Source of the DNA: DATJIG01 sp050260515
GTDB taxonomy: Bacteria > Pseudomonadota > Alphaproteobacteria > SMXQ01
Direction of reading: 5' to 3'
Assembly: GCA_050260515.1 (NCBI GenBank)
Contig: JBLNCI010000015.1
Location: 1-64,000 of the forward strand
DNA: 64,000 nucleotides
In this document: positions 53,933 to 64,000 of the stretch, one piece after another
Numbering within the stretch: position 1 is the first letter of the stretch
Layout: every line of letters begins with the position of its first letter
Notes under the pieces: model-generated
Database searches by the model: none
Told to the model about the DNA's origin: nothing
Seen by the model: only the letters and a program-made list of their open reading frames with translations
Program-made: the position numbers and the translations under genes

Positions 53933-54955
53933 TTATTCGCCGAGAAATTCCTTCGCTTTCGGGATCAACCGCTCGGGGAACCTCATCAGGTTGGCCACGA
54001 AGGCCTGCAGCTCCTCGCCCTTGATCGGCGCGACGTCGACCTTGAGCTTCGCCGCATCCTCAAGGAACTCGCGATCCCCGGTCATTGCCTCGAACGCCGC
54101 GCGCAGCGCCGCGACCCGCGCAGGCGGCACGTTCGGCGGCGTCGCGAACGGCCGGCCGAGGTAAGCGCCGGAGACGATCAGCCGGATGACCTGCGCATCA
54201 TCGTCGCTCTTCGCGAGGTCCGACAGCCGCGGCACGTCGAGATCGGGCGCCTTCGGCCCTTCCTGCACCAGCACCTTGATCGTCCCGTCCTTGAGCCAGT
54301 CCGGCTTCGTGGCCTTCCAGCTCGACCAGGTGTTGTTGCGCGCCTGCACCTCGCCCTTCTCCATCGCGAGATTGATGGAGTTCCCGCTGGTGTAGCCTGC
54401 GACGATCTTGAATCTGGTGCCGAGGAACGCGTTCATCAGGGTTGGATACAGATAGGTGATCGAGCTCCGCCCCGTCGCCCCGGCGATGACCTCCTTGGTC
54501 TTCACCTCTTCCCACGACGTCACGCCCGCGGTCCTGAACGCCGTCATCGTCTCGACCGCCGGGCTGATCGAGCCGATCCACTGCATGGCCGTGAGATCGA
54601 TCGGCACGTTCGGATCGTGGGTGGCCTGAAGGCCCGGAAGGTTGTTGAGGATCACCCCCATTGTCGTGCCGTCCTTCGGCGGGACGTTGTAGAGGTAGAT
54701 CGCCATCTTGATTCCGCCGCCGCCCGGCATGTTGTGGACGACGATGTTGGGGTTCCCCGGCACATGCTTGCCGAGATGCCGGGCACCCAGCCGGGTGAGC
54801 AGATCGTATTCGCCGCCGGGATCGGACCCGACATAGAGATCGATGCTCTTCCCCTTGTAGAACTCGGCGCTCCCTTGCGCGGAAGCGGGCACCGAAAGGG
54901 TCAGGACCAGCCCGGCCAGCACGGCGGACGCACCAAGGGCGTGAGCACGGATCAT
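53933..54955 (-). CDS. Bug-family periplasmic substrate receptor (TctC-like)
   Basis: A 340-residue secreted receptor with a signal peptide (LAGLVLTLSVPASAQGSAE). Signatures: SIDLYVGSDPGGEYDLLTRL, GNPNIVVHNMPGGGGIKMA and VPPKDGTTMGVILNNLPG. It is paired head to head with another Bug receptor gene, 146 bp apart. GGGGAGG precedes ATG 54955. No membrane TctA/TctB component is near. Ligand unknown. Confidence 0.9.
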   Translation of the reverse strand: MIRAHALGASAVLAGLVLTLSVPASAQGSAEFYKGKSIDLYVGSDPGGEYDLLTRLGARHLGKHVPGNPNIVVHNMPGGGGIKMAIYLYNVPPKDGTTMGVILNNLPGLQATHDPNVPIDLTAMQWIGSISPAVETMTAFRTAGVTSWEEVKTKEVIAGATGRSSITYLYPTLMNAFLGTRFKIVAGYTSGNSINLAMEKGEVQARNNTWSSWKATKPDWLKDGTIKVLVQEGPKAPDLDVPRLSDLAKSDDDAQVIRLIVSGAYLGRPFATPPNVPPARVAALRAAFEAMTGDREFLEDAAKLKVDVAPIKGEELQAFVANLMRFPERLIPKAKEFLGE

Positions 54956-55101
54956 TGATGCCTCCCCGGGCATGGTGCCGGCGCGCCGCGATGGACGGCC
55001 GTGTTCTCTTTACAAGACAGCGTACGAGCGGCCGCGACCGGTGGCAAACTGGATGTAGGATACGGCCAGAGCGCGGAAAAGCGCCGGCAATGGAGGCAGG
55101 C

Positions 55102-56142
55102 ATGGTTCGGGGATCGATCGCGGGGGCGTTCGTGGTCGCCGCGCTGGCGGCGACGGCACAGGGCACAGCGGCGCAGTCGGTCGCCGATTTCTACAAGGGC
55201 AGGCAGGTGTCGATCGTCATCGGCTCCGAGGCGGGGGCGGGCTTCGACGCGTACGGGCGCCTCGTCGCTCGCCACCTCGGTCGCTACATCCCTGGCAATC
55301 CGACACTGGTGGCGCTCAACAAACCTGGCGCGGGCAGCCTGACGATGGTCAACGCGCTGGTGAACGCCGGTCCTTTCGACGGGTCGACGATCGGCGCTCC
55401 GCAGTCGAGCGCCGCCGTCGAGGAACTCCTCCACATCGGCTCGAAGGGCGGATCGGCCGCCAAATTCAAGGCGACCGAGCTGAACTGGCTCGGCAGCGCG
55501 TCGCAGGACGTCTTCATCCTGTTCAACTGGAAGACGTCGAAGGTGAAGTCGTTCGACGACCTCATGACCACCGAGATGCTGCTCGCCGCATCGGGCCCAA
55601 ATACCGACGGCGCGCTGATGGCGAACGCGCTCGATCGCGTGCTCGGTACCCGGATCAAGCTGATCACCGGATACCAGACCAGCTCGGCGGGAATGCTCGC
55701 GATGGAGCGCGGCGAGGTGGATGCGAACGCCATGGCGTACTCGAGCGTCGCGACGATACGGCCCGAGTGGATGACGGACGGCAGCATCCGCATTCTCGCG
55801 CAGATGGGGCTGAACCCGCAGCCGGGCCTCGACGACGTGCCATTCGTGCTCGATCGGGTCAAAACGCCCGAGGACCGCGCCGTCCTGGAGCTGATCTTCG
55901 CCAAGTTCCAGATGGGTCGTCCGTACTTCGTGCCACCCGGCGTGCCGAGCGAACGCGTTGCCGCGTTGCGGACCGCGTTCGATCGCACGATGAAAGATCC
56001 GGCGCTGCTCGCCGACGCCGACAAATTGCACCTCGAGGTACGGCCGGTCTCGGGCAACGACGTGCAGGCGATGGTCGAGCGTCTGTACAACGCGCCGCCG
56101 GCTCTCGTGGCCCGGGCACGCGACGCGCTCGGCACCGAGTGA
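55102..56142 (+). CDS. Bug-family periplasmic substrate receptor (TctC-like)
   Basis: A 346-residue secreted receptor with a signal peptide (GAFVVAALAATAQGTAAQSV). Signatures: VSIVIGSEAGAGFDAYGRLV, GNPTLVALNKPGAGSLTMVN and GPFDGSTIGAPQSSAAVEEL. GGAGG lies 5 bases before ATG 55102, preferred over ATG 55090. The next gene is a PanE-like reductase 23 bp on, so the imported acid may feed that enzyme. Confidence 0.9.
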   Translation: MVRGSIAGAFVVAALAATAQGTAAQSVADFYKGRQVSIVIGSEAGAGFDAYGRLVARHLGRYIPGNPTLVALNKPGAGSLTMVNALVNAGPFDGSTIGAPQSSAAVEELLHIGSKGGSAAKFKATELNWLGSASQDVFILFNWKTSKVKSFDDLMTTEMLLAASGPNTDGALMANALDRVLGTRIKLITGYQTSSAGMLAMERGEVDANAMAYSSVATIRPEWMTDGSIRILAQMGLNPQPGLDDVPFVLDRVKTPEDRAVLELIFAKFQMGRPYFVPPGVPSERVAALRTAFDRTMKDPALLADADKLHLEVRPVSGNDVQAMVERLYNAPPALVARARDALGTE

Positions 56143-56165
56143 CGGCAGGGCGAAGGACTCACGGC

Positions 56166-57143
56166 ATGCGGATCTGCATTGCGGGCGCCGGCGCGGTCGG
56201 AAGCGTCATCGCCGCGTATCTTCTCGACGGCGGGAAGCATGACATCAGCGTGCTGGCGCGCGGCGAGCAGCTTGACGCGATCCGCAGCGAAGGACTCCGC
56301 GTCGACAGCCGCGGGCGTACGCTCGTCGGCCACCCGAAGGCGAGCGACGATCCGAATGAGCTGGGCCCGCAGGATGCCGTCGTTGTCGCGGTGAAGGGCT
56401 ACAGCGTGCCGGCATTGGCACCGGCGCTGAAGCCGATGACGGGCCCGCGCACCCTGATTGTCACCGCGCAGAACGGAATCCCGTGGTGGTACTTCTACGG
56501 TGTGGACGGTCCGGACGAGGACACGCCGTTCGAGACCGTCGATCCTGGCGGGGTCGCCTGGGGCACACTCGGACCCGATAATGCCGTCGGCTGCATCGTC
56601 ACGATCCCGGCGGAGCGGATCGCGCCGGGCGTCGTCCACCATGGCGGTGCACTGAAGCTCATTCTCGGCGCGCCGAAGCCCGCGATGCACGGCAATGCCC
56701 TTGCGGCGCTCGCCATGGCACTGACGGAATCGGGCATCGAAACCGTCGTGACCGACGACATTCGTCTTGCCACCTGGTCGAAGCTGCAGACGCAGGTCGG
56801 GACCGCGCCGATCGCGGTCCTGACCGGTGGCACCAACGGCGAAGTGGCGAATGCTGCGGAACTCGATGGGCTGAAAGCGCGCGTCGCCGCGGAGTGCCTC
56901 GCCGTCGCGAATGCCTCGGGCGTGGCGCTCACGCCGACGATCACGCGCGCCAGCGCGGCCAACCCCGATCACAAGGCATCGATGCTTCAGGACTTCGAGG
57001 CCGGCCGGCCGCTGGAACTCGACGCCATCGTCGGCGCGGTGATCGAGCTTGCGCGACGGCGCGACGTGCCGGTGCCGACGATCGAGATGCTGTGGGGATT
57101 GGCGAAGCTACGGGTGCGGACGCGCGACCGGCACACGCGCTAG
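56166..57143 (+). CDS. ketopantoate reductase (PanE/ApbA) family protein
   Basis: A 325-residue NADP-dependent reductase: RICIAGAGAVGSVIAAYLLD (nucleotide loop), VVVAVKGYSVPALAPAL, LIVTAQNGIPWWYFYG and a C-terminal helical domain starting IRLATWSKLQTQVGTAPIAV. PanE reduces 2-dehydropantoate, but position beside solute receptors and an enolase-superfamily enzyme hints at another 2-oxo acid. The catalytic Lys fits W-S-K in ATWSKLQ. It is cotranscribed with the receptor gene (23-bp gap). Confidence 0.85.
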   Translation: MRICIAGAGAVGSVIAAYLLDGGKHDISVLARGEQLDAIRSEGLRVDSRGRTLVGHPKASDDPNELGPQDAVVVAVKGYSVPALAPALKPMTGPRTLIVTAQNGIPWWYFYGVDGPDEDTPFETVDPGGVAWGTLGPDNAVGCIVTIPAERIAPGVVHHGGALKLILGAPKPAMHGNALAALAMALTESGIETVVTDDIRLATWSKLQTQVGTAPIAVLTGGTNGEVANAAELDGLKARVAAECLAVANASGVALTPTITRASAANPDHKASMLQDFEAGRPLELDAIVGAVIELARRRDVPVPTIEMLWGLAKLRVRTRDRHTR

Positions 57144-57149
57144 GACGCC

Positions 57150-58259
57150 TCAGCGCGCCCGATATTTCTCCAGAAGCCCCTCATCGACCTCGATCCCGAG
57201 CCCGGGACCGTCGGGCACCGCAAGATGGCCGTCGCGCGGAATCGCGGCGTCGCCGCACGGGCTCGCGGCGAGATCGGCGAAGAAGTACTCGCACCATGCC
57301 TCGTCGGGTGCGGCCGCAAGGCAATGCACGCTGGCGATCAGCCCGGGGCCGTAGTACGGCGAATGCGGCTCGGCGGCGACGCCGCGCGCGTGTGCGAGCG
57401 CCAGCGCCTTCATCAGCTCGGTGATTCCGCCCATCTTGCACACGTCGGGCTGAACCATGTCGACCGCCTTCGCGTCGAGCAGCCGCTCCACCTCGTTGAG
57501 GTCGCCGAGGTTCTCGCCGACCGCGATCGGCACGCCGACCGCGCGCAGGCGCGCCAGCGCCGCATAGTCGTCGGGCGGGAACATCGGCTCCTCGAACCAC
57601 GTGAGATTGTACGGCCTGAGGCGTTCGGCGACGTTGGGCGCCTCCTCGGCAAGGAACGCGCAGTTGCAGTCGAGCATCAGCGGGACGTCGGGACCGACGA
57701 CCTTGCGCGCGATCGCCACCGCTTCGACCGTCTTCTCGTGAAGCTTGATCTGACGATGCCCGCGCGACAGCGCAATGCCGAGCACCCGCTCGAGGTGTTC
57801 CGCCGTGCCGAGCTTCAGCATGCTGGCATACGCCGATACGCGGGCGGTCCCGCGCGAGGATCCGAGCAGCCGATGAACCGGCTTGCCCGCGATCTTCCCG
57901 GCGATGTCCCACAGCGCGATGTCGAGCCCGGAGAGCCCAAACGACACCGGCCCGTTGAGGCCAGCCGACTGCGTCTTGCGCCGCAGGTCCCACATCAACG
58001 CAGCGACTCCTGCGGGTGTGGGATCGAAGTCGCGGCCCTCCACCAAGGGAGCGATCATCCTGGCGAGCGCGACGACCGTGACGGCGCAGGCGCCGAAGCC
58101 GTAAGCCTCGCCCCAGCCGACGATGGATCCGTCGGTCTCGACCTTCACGTACACCGCATCCATGGTGGTGCGCTCGCGCCCCGAGGTCTGGATCGGCTTC
58201 GGCGCCCCGTGCTCGTAGGGAATTGCGACGTGGAACGGAGTGATGCGGCGGATTTTCAT
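57150..58259 (-). CDS. mandelate racemase/muconate lactonising enzyme family protein
   Basis: A 369-residue enolase-superfamily enzyme. Metal ligands are visible as Asp in PLMLDCNCAFLAEEAP, Glu in LTWFEEPMFPPDDY and Glu in PIAVGENLGDLNEV; base candidates are Lys in IKLHEK and His in AAEPHSPYYGPG. It likely dehydrates or racemises an acid sugar or hydroxy acid. It converges on the PanE-like gene with a 6-bp gap. The ligand set is complete, so it should be active. Confidence 0.9.
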   Translation of the reverse strand: MKIRRITPFHVAIPYEHGAPKPIQTSGRERTTMDAVYVKVETDGSIVGWGEAYGFGACAVTVVALARMIAPLVEGRDFDPTPAGVAALMWDLRRKTQSAGLNGPVSFGLSGLDIALWDIAGKIAGKPVHRLLGSSRGTARVSAYASMLKLGTAEHLERVLGIALSRGHRQIKLHEKTVEAVAIARKVVGPDVPLMLDCNCAFLAEEAPNVAERLRPYNLTWFEEPMFPPDDYAALARLRAVGVPIAVGENLGDLNEVERLLDAKAVDMVQPDVCKMGGITELMKALALAHARGVAAEPHSPYYGPGLIASVHCLAAAPDEAWCEYFFADLAASPCGDAAIPRDGHLAVPDGPGLGIEVDEGLLEKYRAR

Positions 58260-58395
58260 GTTCTTGAAAGAGCCTAGCGGTCCGCCCTCAACGTGACAAC
58301 CCGACCAGCAATGCCGCTTCTCCGCAACGGCGCTGGCGCTGGTCTGCCGATGGTGTACGGTCGCAGCGCCCCCGACGGCTCACCAGGGTTGCGAC

Positions 58396-58662
58396 ATGAC
58401 AGACGACACCGACGCGCTCCGGCGCCAGGTCACCAACCTTCAGGCACAGACGCTCGCGCTGGAGGCGCTCATTGTCAGCATCGTCAGCGAGCTGATGACC
58501 AACGGCGCGGTGAGTCCTCAACTGGTGCGCAATGCGTTCGACAACGCCGCCGACATCATCACCGCAACGCAGATGAAGCTCGGGGACCGCGCCGAAGTCG
58601 CGCACACCGGCGGCGCGGCGCAGATCGTCGACAAGCTGCGCGGCGCTCTACTCAAGGACTGA
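58396..58662 (+). CDS. small helical hypothetical protein
   Basis: An 88-residue protein beginning with a coiled-coil-like helix (LRRQVTNLQAQTLALEALIV) then LVRNAFDNAADIITATQM and a C-terminal HTGGAAQIVDKLRGALL. It may form a dimer. No family is recognised. It lies 53 bp before the next small membrane gene. Confidence 0.65.
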   Translation: MTDDTDALRRQVTNLQAQTLALEALIVSIVSELMTNGAVSPQLVRNAFDNAADIITATQMKLGDRAEVAHTGGAAQIVDKLRGALLKD

Positions 58663-58714
58663 CGGAACGATCCGGCGCTGTGGCTCGTTCTCTGGCAAAC
58701 CGCCGGAGGACGCG

Positions 58715-59104
58715 ATGAAAAACGGCCACCTTCACCCCGAGCACGCCGAACTGCTACCGACCGAGCGGACCGCCGACAGGCTCGGGATCGCCAGCCTCGC
58801 CCTCGGCCTCGCCGAATCGATGGCACCGAAGGCGGTGGCGCGCGGTCTCGGCTCCGCCCGCCCGACGATCGTCCGCAGCTTCGGACTTCGCGAACTCGCG
58901 GCGGGCCTCGGGCTCCTGATGGGACGCAACCGTCCGTTCTGGCTCTGGATGCGGATTCTCGGCGACGCGCTCGACCTGGTCGCCCTTGCGCGCGTCATGG
59001 GCCGGAGCAACCCGCGGCGAAACACCGCCGCGACCGCCTTCGCGGCCGTCGCCCTCGTCACCGCCCTCGACCTCTATTGCGCCCAGGCGCTGAGCAAGAC
59101 CTAG
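58715..59104 (+). CDS. small integral membrane protein (cyclase/dehydrase-associated domain type)
   Basis: A 129-residue protein with four predicted hydrophobic stretches: LGIASLALGLAESMAPKAVA, FGLRELAAGLGLLMGRNRPF, LWMRILGDALDLVALARVMG and TAATAFAAVALVTALDLYC. The G.REL.AGLGLL...W.R..GDA.DL pattern is known from a membrane domain fused to SRPBCC proteins; here it stands alone. GGAGGA precedes the ATG. Confidence 0.72.
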   Translation: MKNGHLHPEHAELLPTERTADRLGIASLALGLAESMAPKAVARGLGSARPTIVRSFGLRELAAGLGLLMGRNRPFWLWMRILGDALDLVALARVMGRSNPRRNTAATAFAAVALVTALDLYCAQALSKT

Positions 59105-59279
59105 GAGTGACGGACGTCGCGAAACAAACCGACCCGTCGCGCGTTACTACGGCATGACAGCGGAACAGGACCAGGAGCACCGGACGGCGAAGCGCACGGC
59201 GCGCCGTGTGGCGCGGTCGTCGCTCGGCGCTCGCTCCCACCGGCGACCACCGACACGGCGGCGCAGTCCGGAGGGTGCA

Positions 59280-59402
59280 GTGCCCGCCGCCATCCCCGGT
59301 GCCGACGCAAGATCCCTCGGGATCGCCATGGTGTTCACGGCGACGCTCGGCTTGGTCGTCACGACGTTGCTCCTTTCCAAACGGCGACGTTCCGAGTCTT
59401 AA
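59280..59402 (+). CDS. 40-residue single-helix membrane protein
   Basis: From a GTG at 59280 (GGAGGG four bases upstream) the frame encodes PAAIPGADARSLGIAMVF, continues as a single helix ATLGLVVTTLLL and ends SKRRRSES. A longer ATG start at 59154 would add an Arg-rich lead without SD. Short and unassigned; the strong SD favours the GTG. Confidence 0.4.
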   Translation: MPAAIPGADARSLGIAMVFTATLGLVVTTLLLSKRRRSES

Positions 59403-59447
59403 ATCGCAACTCGTCAGCAGGGCGCCGCGGCGGCGCCGGAGGTCCCA

Positions 59448-59666
59448 ATGCCCAACGTCGACCCATCGGCCATCGGACGCGTGGCGTACGACGGGCGCAG
59501 CCGTCTGTTCGTGACCTTCAACGATTCCGGCGACAGCTACACCTATTATGCGGTGCCGATCCCCGTGTACGAGGACCTGATCGCGTCGGATTCCATCGAA
59601 TCCTTCTTCCGCCGCCGCATCCAGAACAAGTATTCGTCGCGGAAGCGCGACAACCTCGACCACTGA
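59448..59666 (+). CDS. KTSC domain protein (copy 1)
   Basis: A 72-residue protein with IGRVAYDGRSRLFVTFNDSG, YTYYAVPIPVYEDLIASDSI and a C-terminal KYSSRKRDN. KTSC domains are small beta-rich modules often near ribonucleases or stress genes; function is not firmly known. GGAGG lies just before the ATG. A paralogue is at 60028. Confidence 0.75.
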   Translation: MPNVDPSAIGRVAYDGRSRLFVTFNDSGDSYTYYAVPIPVYEDLIASDSIESFFRRRIQNKYSSRKRDNLDH

Positions 59667-59698
59667 GGCCGCGGCCCGAAAATCCGCCTACCGCAGCG

Positions 59699-59923
59699 CT
59701 AGCGTTTCGGGCACCCCGATCCGGTGACGACCGTGTGCGCCGGGGGATCGCTGGCGGGGAAGGATTCCTCCGAGGCCTCGGTGACGAGCTCGCCCTCGTC
59801 GAGCAGCTCGCCCGCTATGCTGTGGCCGTCGGCGATCCCGCGCACCGGGCCGCGTTCCTGGCGCTCCTGCTCATGCTCAGCGCTGCGGTCGCGCCTGGCT
59901 CCGCCTCGTGTCTCGTCCGTCAT
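59699..59923 (-). CDS. small SFPASDPP-motif protein
   Basis: A 74-residue charged protein: TRGGARRDRSAEHEQERQER at the start and EASEESFPASDPPAHT near the end. The ESFPASDPP motif marks a family of tiny alphaproteobacterial proteins seen in stress regulons, function unknown. GGGGAG precedes ATG 59923. It lies between two KTSC genes on the opposite strand. Confidence 0.7.
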   Translation of the reverse strand: MTDETRGGARRDRSAEHEQERQERGPVRGIADGHSIAGELLDEGELVTEASEESFPASDPPAHTVVTGSGCPKR

Positions 59924-60027
59924 CGCCGTGCTCCCCTGGAAATCGCCTTGCAGCGGGTTGAATGGCACCGAACGCACGCACGCCGCCGACGTTCCCTCAT
60001 GCCAGCACATCGCGACTGGAGGCCACC

Positions 60028-60249
60028 ATGCCGGCGCTCGCGTCCCGTGCCATCCGCCTGATCCGGTACGACGCCGACCGCCGCCGGCTGTTCGTCACCT
60101 TCCGGGATTCCGGCAAGACCTATGCCTACTTCGACGTCCCGCCGCAGGTGTACGGCGCCTTCCTGGCGGCCGAGTCCCACGGCAGCTTCTTCAGCGAGCA
60201 CGTCCGCGATGCCTTCCGCTTCGAGGAGGTACCGGACCGACCGCGCTGA
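60028..60249 (+). CDS. KTSC domain protein (copy 2)
   Basis: A 73-residue paralogue of the gene at 59448: AIRLIRYDADRRRLFVTFRD, YAYFDVPPQVYGAFLAAESH and FFSEHVRDAFRFEEV. The closing KYSS-type segment of copy 1 is replaced by VRDAFRF. TGGAGG precedes the ATG. Confidence 0.75.
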   Translation: MPALASRAIRLIRYDADRRRLFVTFRDSGKTYAYFDVPPQVYGAFLAAESHGSFFSEHVRDAFRFEEVPDRPR

Positions 60250-60332
60250 CCTCGCATTGCCGCGCTCCGGTGGCCGCCCTACACTCTCGTCAAAGCCGGC
60301 GGCGCGACCGTCGGCGATGACAGGGGGAAACG

Positions 60333-61508
60333 ATGATCCATTCATTGAGGGCGCTCGCCTGCGCCGCGATTCTCAACCTCGCGGCAACCTCGGCGTTCGC
60401 CATCACGGGCGACAAGGCCGAGTTCGTGAAGGTCGGCGACGGCGTGTACGCCTACGTCGGCAAGAAAAACGACGCCAACGCGATGGTGATCGTCACCTCG
60501 CAGGGCGTCGTTCTCGTGGACACTGGCAACAACCAGCCGGACACGCGCGACATCGCCGCGAAGATCAAGTCCGTCACCGATCAGCCGGTGCGCTACATCG
60601 TGATCTCGCAGAACCACGGCGACCACATCGGCGGCACACCGCTGTTCTCGCCGCCCGCGAACCTCGTGGTGCATGACCGCGTCGCGAAGCAGCTCGCGGA
60701 CTTCAAGGCCTATCAGATCAAGACCTGGCAGAAGCGCTTTCCCGAGCGCGCCGAGGCGATGAAGGACGTGAAGCCGATCGACACCGTCGTGAGCTTTCCC
60801 GACCGGATGACGCTGCGGCTCGGCGGCAGGACCGTCGAGCTGATCTACGTCGACGACATCTACAATCCGGGCGACGTCGCGGTGTGGGTGCCCGATGCCG
60901 GCGTGCTCCACGCGTCCTTCGCGGGCTACAAGGACCGCCATCCCGACATCCGTCCCGACTACAGCCACGGCACGACGTGGGGGATGCTCAAGCAGCTCGA
61001 GGCCTACATCGCGCTGCAGCCGAAGGTGGTGATTCCGGCGCACGGCCCGCTCGGCGGCCCGGAGATCCTGACGACGATGGTCGACTACCTGCTGTCGGCG
61101 CGGGAAAAGGTCCGGTTGATGATGGCCAAGGGCACGCAGCTCCCGGACATCATCAAGCAGTTCAGCATGAGCGAGTACAAGGGGTGGGACCGCGAGAATC
61201 ACTTCGACTGGATGGCGGAGACGCTGTGGCGCGAACTGCAGGGAATGGGTCCGCAGATCGCGAACATCGAGGAGCGCGCCGTCAAGGGTGCCACGATCGA
61301 GGCCATCGAGGAGGAAGGCCGGCGACTGACGGTCGACACCGGCGGCCAGAAGCTCCGGCTGCGGGTCGCCTCAGACACCAACATCGAGGGCATCCCCGAC
61401 CGCACCCAGTTCCGCAACGGCATGAAGGTCTCGGCCGAGTACCAGGTGCCGGTCGGCGGCAACGCGGCGCTCGGCTACGACATCATGGAGATCAGGGTCG
61501 ACCGGTAA
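60333..61508 (+). CDS. secreted metallo-beta-lactamase-fold protein with altered metal site
   Basis: A 391-residue protein with a signal peptide (cut near residue 23, SAFA-IT) and an MBL fold: VVLVDTGNNQPDTRDIAAKI, IVISQNHGDHIGG and VIPAHGPLGGPEIL. The HxHxDH motif reads QNHGDH (Q93 for His), the usual HTPGD reads YNPGD (Tyr177 for His) and the expected GD is AS (194-195); His95, Asp97, His98 and the late His in PAHGP remain. Zinc binding is therefore doubtful. A C-terminal domain of about 130 residues has beta-rich repeats of unknown role. GGGGGAA precedes the ATG. Confidence 0.82.
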   Translation: MIHSLRALACAAILNLAATSAFAITGDKAEFVKVGDGVYAYVGKKNDANAMVIVTSQGVVLVDTGNNQPDTRDIAAKIKSVTDQPVRYIVISQNHGDHIGGTPLFSPPANLVVHDRVAKQLADFKAYQIKTWQKRFPERAEAMKDVKPIDTVVSFPDRMTLRLGGRTVELIYVDDIYNPGDVAVWVPDAGVLHASFAGYKDRHPDIRPDYSHGTTWGMLKQLEAYIALQPKVVIPAHGPLGGPEILTTMVDYLLSAREKVRLMMAKGTQLPDIIKQFSMSEYKGWDRENHFDWMAETLWRELQGMGPQIANIEERAVKGATIEAIEEEGRRLTVDTGGQKLRLRVASDTNIEGIPDRTQFRNGMKVSAEYQVPVGGNAALGYDIMEIRVDR

Positions 61509-61532
61509 GCCGACAAGCAACCGCGCAAATCA

Positions 61533-61561
61533 GAAGGGGCTGGACGGCGTCCAGCCCCTTC
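61533..61561. terminator. bidirectional terminator between the MBL-fold gene and cckA
   Basis: A perfect 13-bp stem GAAGGGGCTGGAC/GTCCAGCCCCTTC with a GGC loop, followed by TTTC on the plus strand. It serves the convergent ends of the MBL-fold gene (stop 61508) and cckA (stop 61584). Confidence 0.8.
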
Positions 61562-61583
61562 TTTCATTCGCAGACGACGATGC

Positions 61584-64000
<2,417 letters not shown>

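Overview
The window is GC-rich chromosomal DNA of an alphaproteobacterium, most likely Hyphomicrobiales or a related order. The order xseB-ispA-dxs-tlyA, the recA-alaS pair, a CckA-type hybrid kinase with its typical receiver C-terminus, PmtA, small 'SFPASDPP' and KTSC proteins, and several Bug-type solute receptors all fit this. I saw no transposase, integrase, tRNA, rRNA or CRISPR array. Genus cannot be fixed from the sequence alone.

Layout. 1-0.7 kb: gene-poor edge with stacked hairpins. 0.7-8.8 kb: a minus-strand housekeeping run (TusA-like protein, HDAC-family amidohydrolase, xseB, ispA, dxs, MATE exporter, tlyA, 23S rRNA uracil methyltransferase). 9.1-10.9 kb: two duplicated alpha/beta hydrolases. 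10.9-17.1 kb: a pseudo-receiver protein, then a probable eight-gene minus-strand operon (Bug receptor, stomatin/NfeD pair, second Bug receptor, split TPP decarboxylase, a 39-residue membrane protein, cupin) ending at a clear hairpin terminator. 17.2-21.3 kb: aromatic or acyl side-chain catabolism (HCHL-like hydratase/lyase, acyl-CoA dehydrogenase, NDP-forming acyl-CoA synthetase). 21.5-23.3 kb: a three-subunit cobalt-type nitrile hydratase/thiocyanate hydrolase whose catalytic subunit carries a roughly 100-residue histidine-rich N-terminus. 23.3-26.3 kb: small unlinked genes (BON lipoprotein, DUF4202, SemiSWEET, PmtA).

26.3-46.9 kb is a surface-glycan locus. Its core is a tightly overlapping 14-gene minus-strand operon that makes and uses a pseudaminic-acid-type nonulosonate: PseB, PseC, aldo/keto reductase, SpsF-like cytidylyltransferase, class III aminotransferase, PseG-PseH fusion, PseI, WecB, methyltransferase, FemAB-like transferase, MurJ-like flippase, alpha/alpha-toroid protein, HprK-like P-loop protein and a capsule-type glycosyltransferase. 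A winged-helix regulator with a fused Rossmann-like half sits just upstream, with a perfect inverted repeat at its own start.

47-52.1 kb holds alaS and recA, the latter with two related candidate LexA sites. 52.6-61.5 kb is an accessory stretch (FrsA-like hydrolase, two divergent Bug receptors, PanE-like reductase, enolase-superfamily enzyme, small stress-type proteins, and a metallo-beta-lactamase-fold protein lacking several canonical metal ligands). The window ends inside cckA.

The best candidate for an under-described system is the histidine-rich three-subunit nitrile hydratase/thiocyanate hydrolase. Next are the HprK-like/toroid pair embedded in the nonulosonate operon and the degenerate metallo-hydrolase. 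All functional calls rest on reading translated sequence against remembered family motifs; no database search was run.
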